A stretch of 64,000 nucleotides of DNA from Planctomycetota bacterium. GTDB taxonomy: Bacteria; Planctomycetota; Planctomycetia; Pirellulales; UBA7805. Below the pieces are notes generated by a model, which was given only the letters and a program-made list of their open reading frames with translations, was not told where the DNA came from and did no database searches. The translations under genes were made by a program, and so were the position numbers. Location: NCBI GenBank assembly GCA_003389215.1, contig QQVP01000033.1:1-64000 (forward strand), given 5' to 3'. Positions 1 to 10,185 of the stretch are shown one piece after another (the first letter of the stretch is position 1; each line of letters opens with the position of its first letter).

Positions 1-481
1 TACCGCCATCGCCGATTTCTTCGCCGGAGTACCCGATAAAGGGGTTGGGCAATAGACCGACTTGTGTCCATTGACCGCGAGCCGCGTCAACACGTGCGGC
101 AGCGGCCGCCAACGCCGGATTTCTTTGAATGGCCATTGCCTCCAGGTCGGCCAGCTGCAATTCAGAGACAGGTAATCCTTGCCGTGGTGGCGTTGGAATC
201 GGTTCGGCCGGCTGCACCACGCCGTGACGGAATGCTACCGGACGCACTGCAATGGCATTTCCGTGGCCTGAGTGCGCCATGACCCTTGGTGCCATGGTGT
301 TGAGGCTTGCGGGTATCGGCCCGGGCATCGTTTGTTGTGGGTGCCCAGGGGGACCCCATTCGCCCGTTGCATTCGGATCGACCGCGATTGGCGGTCCGAC
401 GACTGGATCTTGACCATTCGCGGACGGGCAGTAACCGGTGATAATGCCAATCACAAGTACGCAAGAGTATAAGAATCGCAT
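1..481 (-). CDS. TolC-family outer-membrane efflux protein, N-terminal part
   Basis: This gene runs off the left edge of the window, so only the first 160 residues are visible. It begins with a hydrophobic export signal (MRFLYSCVLVIGIITGYC). A Pro-rich linker of about 80 residues follows. The start of an outer-membrane factor coiled barrel comes next: LEAMAIQRNPALAAAAARVD, then GQWTQVGLLPNPFIGYSGEE. That pattern is the usual first helix of CusC/CzcC/TolC-type channels. Such channels carry substrates from an inner-membrane pump and adaptor across the outer membrane. The pump and adaptor genes nearby fit this role. The reading frame is open to the window edge with no stop. The exact substrate cannot be read from this fragment. 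Confidence 0.85.
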   Translation of the reverse strand, partial: MRFLYSCVLVIGIITGYCPSANGQDPVVGPPIAVDPNATGEWGPPGHPQQTMPGPIPASLNTMAPRVMAHSGHGNAIAVRPVAFRHGVVQPAEPIPTPPRQGLPVSELQLADLEAMAIQRNPALAAAAARVDAARGQWTQVGLLPNPFIGYSGEEIGDGG

Positions 482-552
482 GACGTCCATCTTCCATGAA
501 ACAGTTTGGCGAGCGTGCCTTTTTACGGGCGGACCCGAACGCATTGTTCAAA

Positions 553-1020
553 CTAATGGTTGTTACAGCCGGACGGACAACTCGACGAGCTGGACGACAC
601 ATCACGAGGGATGGCCAGCGTGTCGCTTACCGATGTCGACCGCTCATATTCCGGTTGAGAGACTTGGCTGTAGCCGGCAGGCCCGGCGGACGAGGCGTAC
701 GGATTTGCGCCGTACGGATGCCCCGCAGCGGCCGGATATGTTGGCGATGGGTAGCCTGGCGGCGACGTTGCGTAGCCAGTCGATGCCGACGGCGGATACG
801 AAGGGTTACCGTACGGTTGTCCTGTCGATGCCGCGTACGGCGAGTTAGCGTAGCTCGAAGGCAAGGCGGGTGTGGGATAAGGCACGGTAGGTGCCGCAAA
901 ACCCTGTGGCGCGTAGCCATTACTTGTCATCGAAGCAATCGGAGTTTCTTCAGCGGTGCGGCAGCCGGTAGCTACGAGTACGAGCGAGCACATTGCCAGA
1001 CTGATTACGGACTTATTCAT
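553..1020 (-). CDS. Pro/Ser/Tyr-rich lipoprotein
   Basis: A 155-residue protein with a signal peptide and a clear lipobox (LVATGC, Cys20), so it is probably lipid-anchored in the periplasm or outer membrane. The mature part is low-complexity, full of Pro, Ser, Tyr, Ala and Gly in loose PYG/GYA/YPS repeats. It ends in a Ser run and a short Cys-containing tail. No enzymatic domain is visible. It lies between the TolC-like gene and the FtsX-like permease and is probably co-transcribed with them. A structural or metal-buffering surface role is possible but unproven. Confidence 0.7.
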   Translation of the reverse strand: MNKSVISLAMCSLVLVATGCRTAEETPIASMTSNGYAPQGFAAPTVPYPTPALPSSYANSPYAASTGQPYGNPSYPPSASTGYATSPPGYPSPTYPAAAGHPYGANPYASSAGPAGYSQVSQPEYERSTSVSDTLAIPRDVSSSSSSCPSGCNNH

Positions 1021-1078
1021 GATCTTGACTCCTCATTCCTCTGTTCACGAATGACTTCGATGACTCTCCTGACCGACG

Positions 1079-2224
1079 TTATCCGGCTTGACGCAGGGCC
1101 GTGACGATCTTCGTGCGCGCCGCCTGAATTCCGGGGATGATGCCTGCCAACACGCCCACAACGACGGAAACGATGGCCCCCGTGATCGCCAAATCCATAG
1201 ATGGCCGAAATGAGATCGTCACTCCCTCGGCTGCGACGGCAAGACCGGTGAAGCTGAGAAACACGAGGCCGGCCCCGATCCCCAGCAGACCGCCGGCTGT
1301 GCTGAGCAGGGTGCTTTCGCTGACAATCAGCCGAAAGATGCGATTGGGCCGCAGTCCAATGGTCTGCAGAACTCCATGTTCCTTGATGCGGTCCTGTACT
1401 GACATGACCGTCGTCGTCGCGACCAATGCCAACACGAGACCAACACAGGCGTACCCCAGGTAGTGAATAAAACCGATCAGCTCGGCCAAGTCCGCCAAAG
1501 TGTCTGCCTGGAACATTCCCTTGGTGCGGGTCGTCGTGGCTACGGGTCCGCCTCGATAGTGTGTGTCAATCGCGGCCGCGACGCTATCGACGTCCGCGTC
1601 GTCCAACAGATGCACTTCCATCTGCGTGACCGTGCCCACGCTGTTCTGCCCACGAGCCCGCTGAAGAAAATCGAGATGCGTATAGATCAGGTTCTCTTCT
1701 GCGGTGGTCGACGATTGAAAGATGCCGGTAACCAATACGGTGACTTCGTTGATCGTGAATTTTTGGCCCACACTCAGGTTTCGCCGGTTGGCGACGGCTT
1801 GCCCGACCAGGGCGCCATCGTCGGCTCCCTCAAACGCCGACCAGTTCCCCGCTGTGAGATTCAGTTCGCGAGACGACCTGAGTTTTTCGGCCGGCATGCC
1901 CTGAAACACAATCGCGTCCAGACTTGCACGACAGTTATTCGTGACGACCTTGATCGGAATGACTTCCGTCACGCTGGGCAGTTCCGCGATGTGCTTTGTG
2001 TAATCTTGCGGCAGCCGGCTACTCGTCGGGCAAAAGCGATTCTCCTGAAAAACGACGAGCGTTCGCTGGGCCTGTTTGTCCTGCGTTAGTCGCAACAGGC
2101 CGTCCTGCACGGCGCTGACAAAGCAGAACACGAATAGCGCAACCGCCGTTCCGCTCACAGTCAGCATCGCTCGGGCACGATGGCCCCAGAACCCTTTCAA
2201 CAGATAGGGCAGGAATTGAAACAT
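1079..2224 (-). CDS. ABC transporter permease, FtsX/MacB type
   Basis: A 381-residue inner-membrane permease. There is one N-terminal transmembrane helix ([20 protein letters not shown]), a periplasmic domain of roughly 220 residues, then three C-terminal helices separated by the [20 protein letters not shown] loop. That layout is typical of the FtsX/MacB/LolC family. Such permeases couple cytoplasmic ATP hydrolysis to periplasmic mechanical work rather than to transport through the membrane. The ATPase partner (2259-2969) and an adaptor (2995-4551) follow upstream in the same direction. A second, diverged permease at 4632-5792 suggests that the two form a heterodimer. Gene order supports a metal or toxic-compound efflux function together with the TolC-like channel. 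Confidence 0.88.
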   Translation of the reverse strand: MFQFLPYLLKGFWGHRARAMLTVSGTAVALFVFCFVSAVQDGLLRLTQDKQAQRTLVVFQENRFCPTSSRLPQDYTKHIAELPSVTEVIPIKVVTNNCRASLDAIVFQGMPAEKLRSSRELNLTAGNWSAFEGADDGALVGQAVANRRNLSVGQKFTINEVTVLVTGIFQSSTTAEENLIYTHLDFLQRARGQNSVGTVTQMEVHLLDDADVDSVAAAIDTHYRGGPVATTTRTKGMFQADTLADLAELIGFIHYLGYACVGLVLALVATTTVMSVQDRIKEHGVLQTIGLRPNRIFRLIVSESTLLSTAGGLLGIGAGLVFLSFTGLAVAAEGVTISFRPSMDLAITGAIVSVVVGVLAGIIPGIQAARTKIVTALRQAG

Positions 2225-2258
2225 GACAGGGCTGCTCCTTCTTCGTTTGCTTTTCTGC

Positions 2259-2969
2259 CTAAGCCGCTGTAACCGTTGACTTTGCGGATCCAGCTTGCCG
2301 TTCAGTCAGCTTGCCTCGCTCCAGTCGAATTTGACGTTTGGCGATCTCAGACGCTTCAATGTCGTGAGTGACCATCAACAGCGTCATGCCAAGTTCGTTA
2401 TTGACGCGTTGCAGTAACTCCAAAATCTGTTCGGTCGTTTCATCGTCGAGATTGCCGGTTGGTTCGTCGGCCACGACCAGCGTCGGGCTGGCGACGATTG
2501 CCCGGGCGATGCCGACGCGCTGTTCCTGGCCACCTGACATCTGCCGTGGGTAATGTGTTGCGCGGTCCGTCAGGTTGACTGCCTCCAGGGCAATCTCTAC
2601 CCGCTTGCGTCGTTCCGCCGCGGACATCTTCAAGAGCAACAGCGGCATTTCGACATTCTCGTAGGCGGTCAACACCGGAATCAGGTTATGCGTTTGAAAG
2701 ATGTAGCCGACGTGGGACGCACGCCAGTCGGCCAACTTTCCGCGGGATAGCTTGGTGATATCCGTCCCTTCGACGAGAATTTCGCCCGACGTCACCTCGT
2801 CGATGCCGGCGATCATGTTCAGCAAGGTACTCTTGCCCGATCCGCTGGCTCCCATTAACGAAAGGAAATCGCCTTGATGGACCTCGAGGTTCACCTCGTT
2901 CAGCGGCGTGATTGTCTCTTCGCCGTTTGCATACTGTTTCGTGACATTCTTGACCTGTACGAGCGTCAT
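2259..2969 (-). CDS. ABC transporter ATP-binding protein, LolD/MacB type
   Basis: A 236-residue ABC ATPase with Walker A (GASGSGKST), Q-loop ([12 protein letters not shown]), signature ([14 protein letters not shown]), Walker B ([12 protein letters not shown]) and H-loop (MVTHD). The LolD/MacB family hallmark [16 protein letters not shown] is present. I chose the ATG at 2969 because AGGA lies eight bases before it; an in-frame ATG at 2990 would add seven residues. It lies between the adaptor and the permease genes and presumably powers the two FtsX-type permeases. Confidence 0.93.
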   Translation of the reverse strand: MTLVQVKNVTKQYANGEETITPLNEVNLEVHQGDFLSLMGASGSGKSTLLNMIAGIDEVTSGEILVEGTDITKLSRGKLADWRASHVGYIFQTHNLIPVLTAYENVEMPLLLLKMSAAERRKRVEIALEAVNLTDRATHYPRQMSGGQEQRVGIARAIVASPTLVVADEPTGNLDDETTEQILELLQRVNNELGMTLLMVTHDIEASEIAKRQIRLERGKLTERQAGSAKSTVTAA

Positions 2970-2994
2970 CTGTCGATTCCTTTCGTGCAAATTA

Positions 2995-4551
2995 CTATCG
3001 GTGCTGACCCAGCATGCCGTCTTCGCTGGCGATGCGAATCCGTTGATTGTCCGTTAGCCCCTCACGGCCACCACTGATTAACTTGTCAGTGGGCGTTAGT
3101 CCGTTGGTCACTTCCACCAGTTCGTCCGTGCCCGCCCGACCCAGGGTAATCGTGCGAACTCTTGCCGTTCGTGTTTCCTGGTCTGCAACCCATACCTGAG
3201 ATGCGCCGCCACTAGCAGCGACCAGCTGGCGGGGGATCAGTAGCCGCATGCGGTCTTCCGACTCCTCCTGTTCGCCTTGCTGCTCGGGAGCGAGAAACTC
3301 GACCTGCGCCAGCATCTCTGGACGGATGACGCCGGGCGGATCAACAACGGCAACCTTGATTTGCAACGTGTTTTTTTGAATGTCCGCAAGCGACGTCACC
3401 GAGACGACCTCACCCACCAATGCCTCCTGCACCGATGCCGTTTCGATGCGCGCCGCTTGGCCAATCTGCACCTGAGGCACGTCCTCCAACCGGACATCCA
3501 CGCGGACTTGAAGCATCCTGGGATCGTACAGCGTGACAATCGCACTCGCTCCTTGTTCCGAGTGCGGTGCCAAACCGTTCACCCGCCTACCGGGCGCGGT
3601 CTGAACTGATAGTACGCGGCCGTTGATTGGTGCGGCGATGGTCATCCGCTGCATCCGCAACTCCGCTGTTTCGACGGCCAGTTTCGCTCGCTTGTTTCGG
3701 GCCTCGGCAGCCTGCAGACCGGCCTGTGCGTCGGCGATACGCCGCTTTTCTTCAAGTTTCAATTCGAGCTTTTCGGCGAGCGCGTTCCGCCGGCGCACCA
3801 GGGCTTCGCGCTGGCGATTGAGCACCGGCTGTCGCGATTGTAGCGTCTGGAGCGTGGCCGCCGCGCCCGCCAGTTCCGCTTTCGCATCCCGCAACACTCG
3901 GCCCGCGACCGCGTCACCCGCACGCAGCTTCTTCACGACGTTCACCTCCGCCAGCTCGTGTTTCGTTTCCGCCGCTTCAATCGCGGCGGGTAGGCCGTTA
4001 AACTCGCCCTCCACCCGAGCGAGTGCCGACTCCGCTTCGGCCAGGTCGGCCTGCAATTGAACCGGGTTGTCAAGCGACGCCCGGGCATTTTCCAGTTCGG
4101 CACGGGCCGCGGTGACATCTGCCTCGCGAAGACTTAGGTCCGCACGAGCCTCGGCAAGCGCGATAAGGGCGTCCGTGTCGATGAGCCGGGCGATGATATC
4201 TCCCTTCTTAACGCTTTGTCCCGCGACGACGTTTAGCTCTTCGACGACACCTTCAGCGAGCGACGAAACGACAACGGACATAGGACGAGGTTCGACCCAA
4301 CCAGCAGCCTGAAACAACGTCGTGCCGGCTTGCTGTACCTGAGCTTTGGCGATGATCACCGGCACGACCGTCACGGGCTTCGACGGTAGTATGCTGTCTT
4401 TAGCAGCCCAACCAAGAAGTCCCGAAAACGTCAGCAGGATCATCAGCGGTAATACATAGCGGGAGATCCAGCGCCGCTTGACGTTCGCTGTCGGGGCCAT
4501 TGTTTCCTGACCGCGATCCACAGAGAGTTGGCTTAGGTCGACGTTACTCAT
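2995..4551 (-). CDS. HlyD/MacA-like periplasmic adaptor
   Basis: A 518-residue membrane-fusion protein. A single N-terminal membrane segment (about residues 31-48) is followed by a split lipoyl domain, with the half-motif [17 protein letters not shown] near residue 110 and [17 protein letters not shown] near 305. A very long alpha-hairpin rich in Ala, Glu and Leu (about residues 125-300) separates the two halves. A beta-barrel domain and a membrane-proximal domain close the protein. The long hairpin is what docks onto TolC-type channels. Position next to the ABC ATPase and two permeases makes it the MacA-like adaptor of this set. An alternative start at 4500 would remove 17 residues. Confidence 0.9.
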   Translation of the reverse strand: MSNVDLSQLSVDRGQETMAPTANVKRRWISRYVLPLMILLTFSGLLGWAAKDSILPSKPVTVVPVIIAKAQVQQAGTTLFQAAGWVEPRPMSVVVSSLAEGVVEELNVVAGQSVKKGDIIARLIDTDALIALAEARADLSLREADVTAARAELENARASLDNPVQLQADLAEAESALARVEGEFNGLPAAIEAAETKHELAEVNVVKKLRAGDAVAGRVLRDAKAELAGAAATLQTLQSRQPVLNRQREALVRRRNALAEKLELKLEEKRRIADAQAGLQAAEARNKRAKLAVETAELRMQRMTIAAPINGRVLSVQTAPGRRVNGLAPHSEQGASAIVTLYDPRMLQVRVDVRLEDVPQVQIGQAARIETASVQEALVGEVVSVTSLADIQKNTLQIKVAVVDPPGVIRPEMLAQVEFLAPEQQGEQEESEDRMRLLIPRQLVAASGGASQVWVADQETRTARVRTITLGRAGTDELVEVTNGLTPTDKLISGGREGLTDNQRIRIASEDGMLGQHR

Positions 4552-4631
4552 AATTCGTTCCGAGGTTTATCAAATCCGCGTGGCCGAGACGGCATGGGCG
4601 TCCATGCCCAAGCCGCGTGTGCCTCGGCCAC

Positions 4632-5792
4632 TTAGACTGCCTTAATTCCCTCAACCACCGTCACACGCATCGCCTTCATCGCCGGAGGGACTGCCCCCAG
4701 CAGACCGAGTACCAATCCGGTCCCGCATCCGATCACAACGGCCAGGCTATCGACTCGAAGGGCGAACGCGCCCATCGTGAACCGGACGGCCGTTCCGTTG
4801 ACGAGCAGGAATGCGACGAGGGCAGCGATCAGCGAGCCGCCAACCGATAGCAGCACCGCCTCCTGTATCAGGCTCATGGTGATCGCGCGTCGGCGGAATC
4901 CCATCGCTTGAAGCGTCGATAATTCACGTACCCGACCCACAACCGCGCCGTACATGGTGTTCAAGCCGGCGAAGACTCCCGCGCCCGCGATCAGCCAGAC
5001 AACCACCCAACCCAAGAGTCGCACTGGTTTGTAGTGTTGCTGTAGTGAGGCGTAGTATTGCGCCTCAGGAACTGCCTTGAGTTCCAGATCGAGGCGTTCG
5101 CTGCAAAACATTTCAACATCTGCCAGCGAGCCACCTGGTGCCATCTTCACCGCCACGAGACTCAGGTCCTGGCGTTTCAAAGCCGTTTGCATGTCTTGCA
5201 GTGGACACCACAACTCTGATTCAAATGCCGAGCCGGCGGCGGTGAACCGACCGCTAATGCGCCACTCCCGTCCATCGAACGTAACCGTGCTGCCAACGGA
5301 CAGCGCTTCCTCACGACAGCCAAGTTTGGAGTGCGCGAGTTTGCCGGCCAACACCTCTCCCGGCCCTGGCCACTCGCCTTCGACGATTTGCATCTTGCTT
5401 CGCACAAGCGGGGCCGCGGTCGTAACACCACGGACCAGCCCCAACCCTTTCTTGTCAGTACCCGCAACCGTGATCCGCGTGCCCAGGTACACTTCCGGCG
5501 ATATGTGCTGGACATCGAATCGTCGCTGGATGCCGTCCAGGCTGGCCGCCAACAAGGCGGGGGTTCGAGCGGGGATCGAGGAGTTTTCGATATCCGCACC
5601 CGAGCTGAGCGCGTATACCAACACCACGTCTTCATCTCCACTTGCCGCCAGCGACGCCTCCAGGCCACGAATGAAGGCCACCACGACGAAGATCAACAAG
5701 ATCACCGTCGTCAGCCCGACCAAGGTCAGCGCGGTCCGCGTCGGCCGTCTGAACAGATTTCGTACACCGTACTCCCAAGGTAAAGTCTTCAT
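4632..5792 (-). CDS. second ABC permease, FtsX/MacB type
   Basis: A 386-residue permease starting [20 protein letters not shown], the standard cytoplasmic lead-in of MacB/LolE permeases. One membrane helix, a periplasmic domain and three C-terminal helices with the loop [20 protein letters not shown] follow. The frame stays open upstream to 6017, but that extension overlaps the lipoprotein gene at 5881-6405 and lacks family features, so I place the start at 5792. It belongs to the same family as the product at 1079-2224 but is not closely similar. Together with the ATPase at 2259-2969 they probably make a heterodimeric mechanotransmission ABC complex. Confidence 0.87.
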   Translation of the reverse strand: MKTLPWEYGVRNLFRRPTRTALTLVGLTTVILLIFVVVAFIRGLEASLAASGDEDVVLVYALSSGADIENSSIPARTPALLAASLDGIQRRFDVQHISPEVYLGTRITVAGTDKKGLGLVRGVTTAAPLVRSKMQIVEGEWPGPGEVLAGKLAHSKLGCREEALSVGSTVTFDGREWRISGRFTAAGSAFESELWCPLQDMQTALKRQDLSLVAVKMAPGGSLADVEMFCSERLDLELKAVPEAQYYASLQQHYKPVRLLGWVVVWLIAGAGVFAGLNTMYGAVVGRVRELSTLQAMGFRRRAITMSLIQEAVLLSVGGSLIAALVAFLLVNGTAVRFTMGAFALRVDSLAVVIGCGTGLVLGLLGAVPPAMKAMRVTVVEGIKAV

Positions 5793-5880
5793 TGGATGGC
5801 AAGTTGCAAAAAGGAAATTGTGGACAGAAAATCGTGACACTTGTAGGAACTTCTGCGATGGCTTGCTCGAATCGAGATGC

Positions 5881-6405
5881 TCATCGGCGCACGTATACTC
5901 CAGTCGCAGCCACTGAGAAACTATCTTTGCCGCGCTCGACTTTTCCCTTGACGACGACGAGATCGTTTTCATTGACGTCGAGAAGTTGGCGAGCATCCAG
6001 CGGAACAATCTTTCCATCCGCGCCTACGACCTTAACGAGCATCGTTGATTCTTTGCGCAGGGTAGTGCAGCAATCGTCCAAGCAGACTTGCCCTTTCCCT
6101 GACTCCTGCCCATCGTCGACAATCGTCATCGAGGCGTCGATCACCATGAACGCAGATCGTCCTTCAATAAACGGATTACGACGGCCACCGATGCGGGCGA
6201 GCAGAACGATTTCGTCTTTGTCCTTTGCGTCCTCCCGCGCAATCATTACGCCAATCGCGTCGGACGGTTCCTCGACGAGGAGGAACTGCGACTTGTCAAT
6301 GGATGCCGCCGCTTCGGTCGACGTTGCGTGACTTGATTCGCTACAACCGCCAACGGCAGTCAGCAGTAGAGCCACAAAACTGATAACGCTTGTCGCTCGC
6401 AACAT
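5881..6405 (-). CDS. lipoprotein of unknown function
   Basis: A 174-residue exported protein with a lipobox (LLTAVGGC, Cys21). The mature region ends with a stretch typical of small OB-like beta domains ([20 protein letters not shown], then [10 protein letters not shown]). It contains a Cys cluster CLDDCC near residue 107, which could bind metal. No known catalytic motif is seen. It lies directly upstream of the second FtsX permease and downstream of the exported HMA protein, so a role in the metal-efflux operon is plausible but not shown. Confidence 0.75.
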   Translation of the reverse strand: MLRATSVISFVALLLTAVGGCSESSHATSTEAAASIDKSQFLLVEEPSDAIGVMIAREDAKDKDEIVLLARIGGRRNPFIEGRSAFMVIDASMTIVDDGQESGKGQVCLDDCCTTLRKESTMLVKVVGADGKIVPLDARQLLDVNENDLVVVKGKVERGKDSFSVAATGVYVRR

Positions 6406-6504
6406 GATTGTCTCCTAAACGAATAATTGGGTTGTCGTATGTCGCCGACATTCGGCGAATGCCTCCACGACCGATTTTTGCGATCGGTCTGTTTGGCTGA
6501 ATTG

Positions 6505-6834
6505 TCAGAACCTCGGTTTCTGGGTGAACGTACCAGCCGGACCAGCGAGGCGAATCGGTTCGTTTTCGGACTTCTCGACTGCCTCCCACATGGCACGAGG
6601 TGACAGCGTCGCGCCAGGTGTGGGCGCTACGATCAACGTCTTTTTCTCGATGTCGGCCCTTACTTCTTTTACACCGGCGACCGTGTAGAGCCGGGCCGCC
6701 ATCTTTTTCGCGCAGCCGGCGCAGTGCATTTCCTTGACCGTGATGCTGGTCCAGACGGTGTCGGCAGCCACGGCGCTGCTGGCGGTGGCCAGCAGAAGGG
6801 TGATCACGAGAGCCACGCGGATCTTAGATTTCAT
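6505..6834 (-). CDS. exported heavy-metal-associated (HMA) protein
   Basis: A 109-residue protein with a cleavable signal peptide (ending about ASSAVAA) and one HMA-like ferredoxin fold. The metal site is MHCAGC, close to the classical GMxCxxC. The C-terminus LAGPAGTFTQKPRF is nearly the same as that of the HMA protein at 10186-10530, so the two are paralogues on opposite strands. Export to the periplasm suggests a periplasmic metal carrier or chaperone, unlike the cytoplasmic CopZ. Cu(I) is the usual ligand for CxxC HMA domains; Zn or Hg cannot be excluded. Confidence 0.85.
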   Translation of the reverse strand: MKSKIRVALVITLLLATASSAVAADTVWTSITVKEMHCAGCAKKMAARLYTVAGVKEVRADIEKKTLIVAPTPGATLSPRAMWEAVEKSENEPIRLAGPAGTFTQKPRF

Positions 6835-7025
6835 GGTTTTCTCCCATCACTAACTTGAAAAGGAAGGAACAAGATGTGTCGCGTTGGCTGCGACAACCCA
6901 TCGACTAGGATTGTCGGTAAAACGACGAGTCGAGGGCACAACACGCACAACGCACGAAGTACGAACGCCTCACAGACGACAGCGCACGCGAATGAGCGCC
7001 ATGTCACACAGAGGCGTAGAGTGAC

Positions 7026-7499
7026 TTATGCCAGAAAGCGGCAGAGAGAGGCGCAGATTTCTTGCGCAGAGGCGAGCGCATCGGGACGCTCGATTGAGAA
7101 TTGTCGGTTGACCAGTGGGCGCTGAGATATGACCGACTGATCGAGGACAAGGTTGACCAAATCAACGACTACATTGAGTCGTGTAGATCCATTCAGATTA
7201 GGCTGTGGTTGTGCCGATCGGTGACACCAGCAGCTTTGGGGGCACCTGTTCGGCGGAAGAGGTACCGTGAGAGCGATATCGGCATCGCTGGCCTTGCTGA
7301 CGTCGCATGCGTCCTGGCCGCAATTGGAGCCAGTCGATTCGTGCTGGCAGCACCCATGATGGTGATCCCCGGCGGCAGGCGACGTCTGACACGGGTCAAG
7401 TAGATTGCAGAAAACCGGCGTCCCCTGCAACGCCTGAATCGGCGATAGCAGAGCGGCAAAACAGACGAGCCATTTCGGCCACATGTGGGACGTGAGCAT
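7026..7499 (-). CDS. secreted Cys/His-rich protein
   Basis: A 157-residue protein whose start at 7499 is supported by an AGGA box. It has a signal-like segment (WPKWLVCFAALLSPIQALQG) and a Cys/His-dense middle (DHHHGCCQHESTGSNCGQDA). Another Cys/His patch (CPQSCWCHRSAQ) follows. No family was recognised. The composition suggests metal binding in the periplasm. It is transcribed away from the secreted protein at 7713, which has similar features, and the pair flanks the divergent control region of the two metal-efflux operons. Confidence 0.55.
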   Translation of the reverse strand: MLTSHMWPKWLVCFAALLSPIQALQGTPVFCNLLDPCQTSPAAGDHHHGCCQHESTGSNCGQDACDVSKASDADIALTVPLPPNRCPQSCWCHRSAQPQPNLNGSTRLNVVVDLVNLVLDQSVISQRPLVNRQFSIERPDALASAQEICASLCRFLA

Positions 7500-7676
7500 C
7501 AAACTAGTTCCTGCGCATACAGCTACAACAATTCCACTGCCGTGTACATATCGGTTGTGTGGATCCCGACACTTGATCGGATCATCCGAACCGTAAAGAA
7601 AAAACGAACGAATGTCGGATTGCGAACCGACCTCCGGACAAAGGGCGGTGATCGTAACACGGTACGTGAACTTAAC

Positions 7677-7705
7677 TTGACGCCTCACTCCGCTAGGCCT
7701 AGAAT
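7677..7705 (+). promoter_or_regulatory. sigma70-like promoter with overlapping palindrome
   Basis: TTGACG (7677-7682) and TAGAAT (7700-7705) are separated by 17 bp, a good match to a vegetative promoter. The perfect 10-bp palindrome CTAGGCCTAG (7693-7702) overlaps the -10 box and could be an operator. The first in-frame ATG at 7713 lies only seven bases after the -10 box. The message would then be nearly leaderless, or translation begins at the next ATG (7743). Confidence 0.5.
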
Positions 7706-7712
7706 TGACAAC

Positions 7713-8165
7713 ATGAAGCGTGGGTGTCGTGTTGCGTGTTGTATGTCGTCGACCGAGCTGGGGAAAAGTTTGCGAACGACCGTTTCCTATCTTCTGATCT
7801 TCGTGGTGTTGGTTTGCCCGTATCTTTGCTTGGGTGAAGCAGCTGGCGCATCCGTCGCATCCTGTGAAGCTGATCATTGCAGGTGCCCGCACAACGGTGA
7901 TCGTTCCGGTCGTGAGGCGCCGCAGTCGCCCGCCGATGATAGCGGAGATTGCCTGTGCCATGGAGCGATCGTGGATGGCCTGCGCTCTGTAGATCTCGAC
8001 TATTCGCCGGCGGTCGCCGTTACGTGGCTAGGCGGCGACTCGCTGCTGTCCTCGATTGGGACCTCATCAGCATTTTGGGCCATATCTTTTGAACAGCCTC
8101 ATCAATTTCCGCCGCTTTCCTCCGGGCGGGATGTGTGCGCGCTGACCTGCGCGCTCTTGCTCTAA
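7713..8165 (+). CDS. secreted Cys/His-containing protein of the metal operon
   Basis: A 150-residue protein with a hydrophobic export segment (TTVSYLLIFVVLVCPYLCLG) followed by a short Cys/His cluster (CEADHCRCPH and CLCHG). The rest has no recognised fold. It opens the plus-strand metal operon and precedes the CusB-like adaptor. The start is uncertain: ATG 7713 lies almost on the predicted transcription start, and ATG 7743 gives a shorter and more normal signal peptide. No Shine-Dalgarno is obvious for either. Small Cys-rich secreted proteins ahead of efflux pumps may act as metal sensors or buffers, but that is inference. Confidence 0.55.
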   Translation: MKRGCRVACCMSSTELGKSLRTTVSYLLIFVVLVCPYLCLGEAAGASVASCEADHCRCPHNGDRSGREAPQSPADDSGDCLCHGAIVDGLRSVDLDYSPAVAVTWLGGDSLLSSIGTSSAFWAISFEQPHQFPPLSSGRDVCALTCALLL

Positions 8166-8370
8166 ATCGCCTCTGCTAGCGATCCCGCTCGACCAGTCGT
8201 GTTAGTCGAGTCCCTGATGCGTTTCCGATTGCGCATCCTCACTTGAGTATCTGCTGCGCACCGAAGCGACGCGACGAAGCACGATTGAGCCGTCGGACAG
8301 TTGTGGTTTGACCCATTCTCTCTCGCCCGTGCATCTTCGCTTTGCAGTTACGCTTACAGAGGCCATTCCG

Positions 8371-10077
8371 ATGAGTACGAAAACCAACGACACCGAGACT
8401 CGCACGCATGAGGCGATTGATAGCCCACCTGAATCGCAGGCGTCCGCGTCCGATCACGAGGGCAATGATGAAGCGGCTACGCGACCGGCTGAAGTTTGTG
8501 AACGTCCGGCGGCGGAATCCGAAAGTTCGGAGCCGCTGCGCCGCAGGTCCGTTGTTGGATGGGTCACGCGAACGATTCCTACTTTGCTGGTGATGGGCGC
8601 ACTGGCTGGCTTAGGTTACTTCGGGCATCACCACGGCTGGAAGATTCCGAAGTTTTCTGAATTGGCGGGACACGGCGAAGTAGAAGGCGTCCAGTGGTGC
8701 GAGGAACACGGTGTCCCCGAAGCCGAGTGTATCGCATGTAACGCGGACTTGATGCCCAAGGGCGAGTTGTACGGCTGGTGCAAGGAGCATGGTGTTCACG
8801 AATGCGTACTACACCACCCAGAGTCTGCGCAGCTCAGTGAAGTTCCGGAGATTTCGCAGGAGGATTTCGAGCGGGCGGCGCGGGCCATCGCTCTGCGGCC
8901 GCGCACGAAGAATGACCCCACCTGCAAAATGCACTTGCGGCGGATTCAGTTTTCGTCGAAAGCCGCTGTGGATAAGGCTGGCATCGACATCAACCTGGTG
9001 GACCGCGGTCCAGTGGTCGAAACGGTCTCAGCAACGGGCGAGGTCGTCTATGACCCCACACGGGTTGCGCGCCTGTCTTCGCGCGCTCCAGGCACAGCTT
9101 GGCGCGTGGAAAAGAATGTCGGCGATCAGGTGAAAGAAGGTGACGTCCTGGCGCTCGTCGATGCCGTAGAAGTCGGACGAGCCAAGGCAGAGTTGCTGCA
9201 AGCCGTCGCTCAGCTTCAATTGCACGACAAGACCCTCAAGCGGCTCGCCGGCCTGGAAGGTGTAGTCGCGGGCAAGCGTGTGCTAGAAGCGGAAGCGGCC
9301 CGCACGGAAGCAGAAGCCGCTGTTCGCAAGTCAGTCCAAACTTTGCAAAACCTGGGATTGCCGATTGCGCTAGAGGACATTTACCAGCAGACGGACAGCG
9401 AATTGGCGAGACAGCTTCAATTCCTTGGCTTGCCAAAGTCCGTTACTGCTAATCTCGGTTCCCAACGCATTACGGCGAACCTGATCCCGCTCGTCGCACC
9501 ACGTGACGGCATTGTTGTGAGTCGCGATGTGGTTGCGGGCGAAGTCATCGACACCACCAGAACGCTTTTCACGATTGCCGACACGAGCCGCATGTGGCTC
9601 GTGCTCAATGTCCCGTTGGAAGAAGCGAATCGCGTCGCCGCTGGCCAGAAAGTCATTTTCATTCCCGACGGTAACGATGATCCCCACACCGGCAAGCTGA
9701 CTTGGATTAGCTCCGACGTGGACTCGGAGACGCGCACCGTCAAGGTTCGCGGCGAGTTGCCTAACGAGGATTCGCACTTGCGAAACGAAACATTCGGGGC
9801 GGGCGAAATCGTGCTGCGAGAGGAAGACGACGCAATCATTGCTCCCAGCGACGCGATTCACTGGGAGGGCTGCTGCCACGTGGTCTTCGTTCGTGACAAG
9901 GACTTCATGAAGAAGGGTTCCTACAAAGTGTTTCACACGCGGTCGGTTCGGCCTGGCGTGCGAATGGATGATACCACCGAAATGATTGCCGGCCTATTGC
10001 CCGGCGAGGTTGTCGTCACCAAGGGAAGCGGGGTGCTGCGAGCAGAATTGCTCAAAGGCAACCTCGGCGCTGGGTGA
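8371..10077 (+). CDS. cusB: CusB/CzcB-like RND efflux adaptor with N-terminal Cys-rich domain
   Basis: A 568-residue periplasmic adaptor. Residues 1-60 are acidic and disordered. A membrane anchor follows (TLLVMGALAGLGYF). Next is a Cys/His repeat: WCEEHGVPEAECIAC and then WCKEHGVHECVLHHPE. The adaptor core comes next, with a lipoyl half (ERVEKNVGDQ-like stretch, read as WRVEKNVGDQVKEGDVLALV), an alpha-hairpin, a beta-barrel and a membrane-proximal domain (GEVVVTKGSGVLRAELLKG). I chose ATG 8371, preceded by GAGG, over an upstream ATG at 8308. It pairs with the CusA-like pump at 10631-13804. The Cys module recurs in the lipoprotein at 13931-14311, so metal capture at the adaptor is likely. Confidence 0.88.
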   Translation: MSTKTNDTETRTHEAIDSPPESQASASDHEGNDEAATRPAEVCERPAAESESSEPLRRRSVVGWVTRTIPTLLVMGALAGLGYFGHHHGWKIPKFSELAGHGEVEGVQWCEEHGVPEAECIACNADLMPKGELYGWCKEHGVHECVLHHPESAQLSEVPEISQEDFERAARAIALRPRTKNDPTCKMHLRRIQFSSKAAVDKAGIDINLVDRGPVVETVSATGEVVYDPTRVARLSSRAPGTAWRVEKNVGDQVKEGDVLALVDAVEVGRAKAELLQAVAQLQLHDKTLKRLAGLEGVVAGKRVLEAEAARTEAEAAVRKSVQTLQNLGLPIALEDIYQQTDSELARQLQFLGLPKSVTANLGSQRITANLIPLVAPRDGIVVSRDVVAGEVIDTTRTLFTIADTSRMWLVLNVPLEEANRVAAGQKVIFIPDGNDDPHTGKLTWISSDVDSETRTVKVRGELPNEDSHLRNETFGAGEIVLREEDDAIIAPSDAIHWEGCCHVVFVRDKDFMKKGSYKVFHTRSVRPGVRMDDTTEMIAGLLPGEVVVTKGSGVLRAELLKGNLGAG

Positions 10078-10185
10078 CTGTGCGAACAATGACCGCCCGG
10101 TCGGGTGGTGAAATGTGATTCAGAGTTGAAGGCGCGTCGCCTTTGACAAAGTGTGTGTCCCAGTTTTCAGGAAGGAAGGTCGAGA

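Noticed and set aside
162..605. 147-residue frame on the minus strand near the left edge
   Set aside because: It is out of frame with the TolC-like protein, which has a signal peptide and clear family motifs.
5793..6017. N-terminal extension of the second FtsX permease
   Set aside because: It overlaps the lipoprotein gene and does not look like a permease start; MKTLPWEYG at 5792 does.
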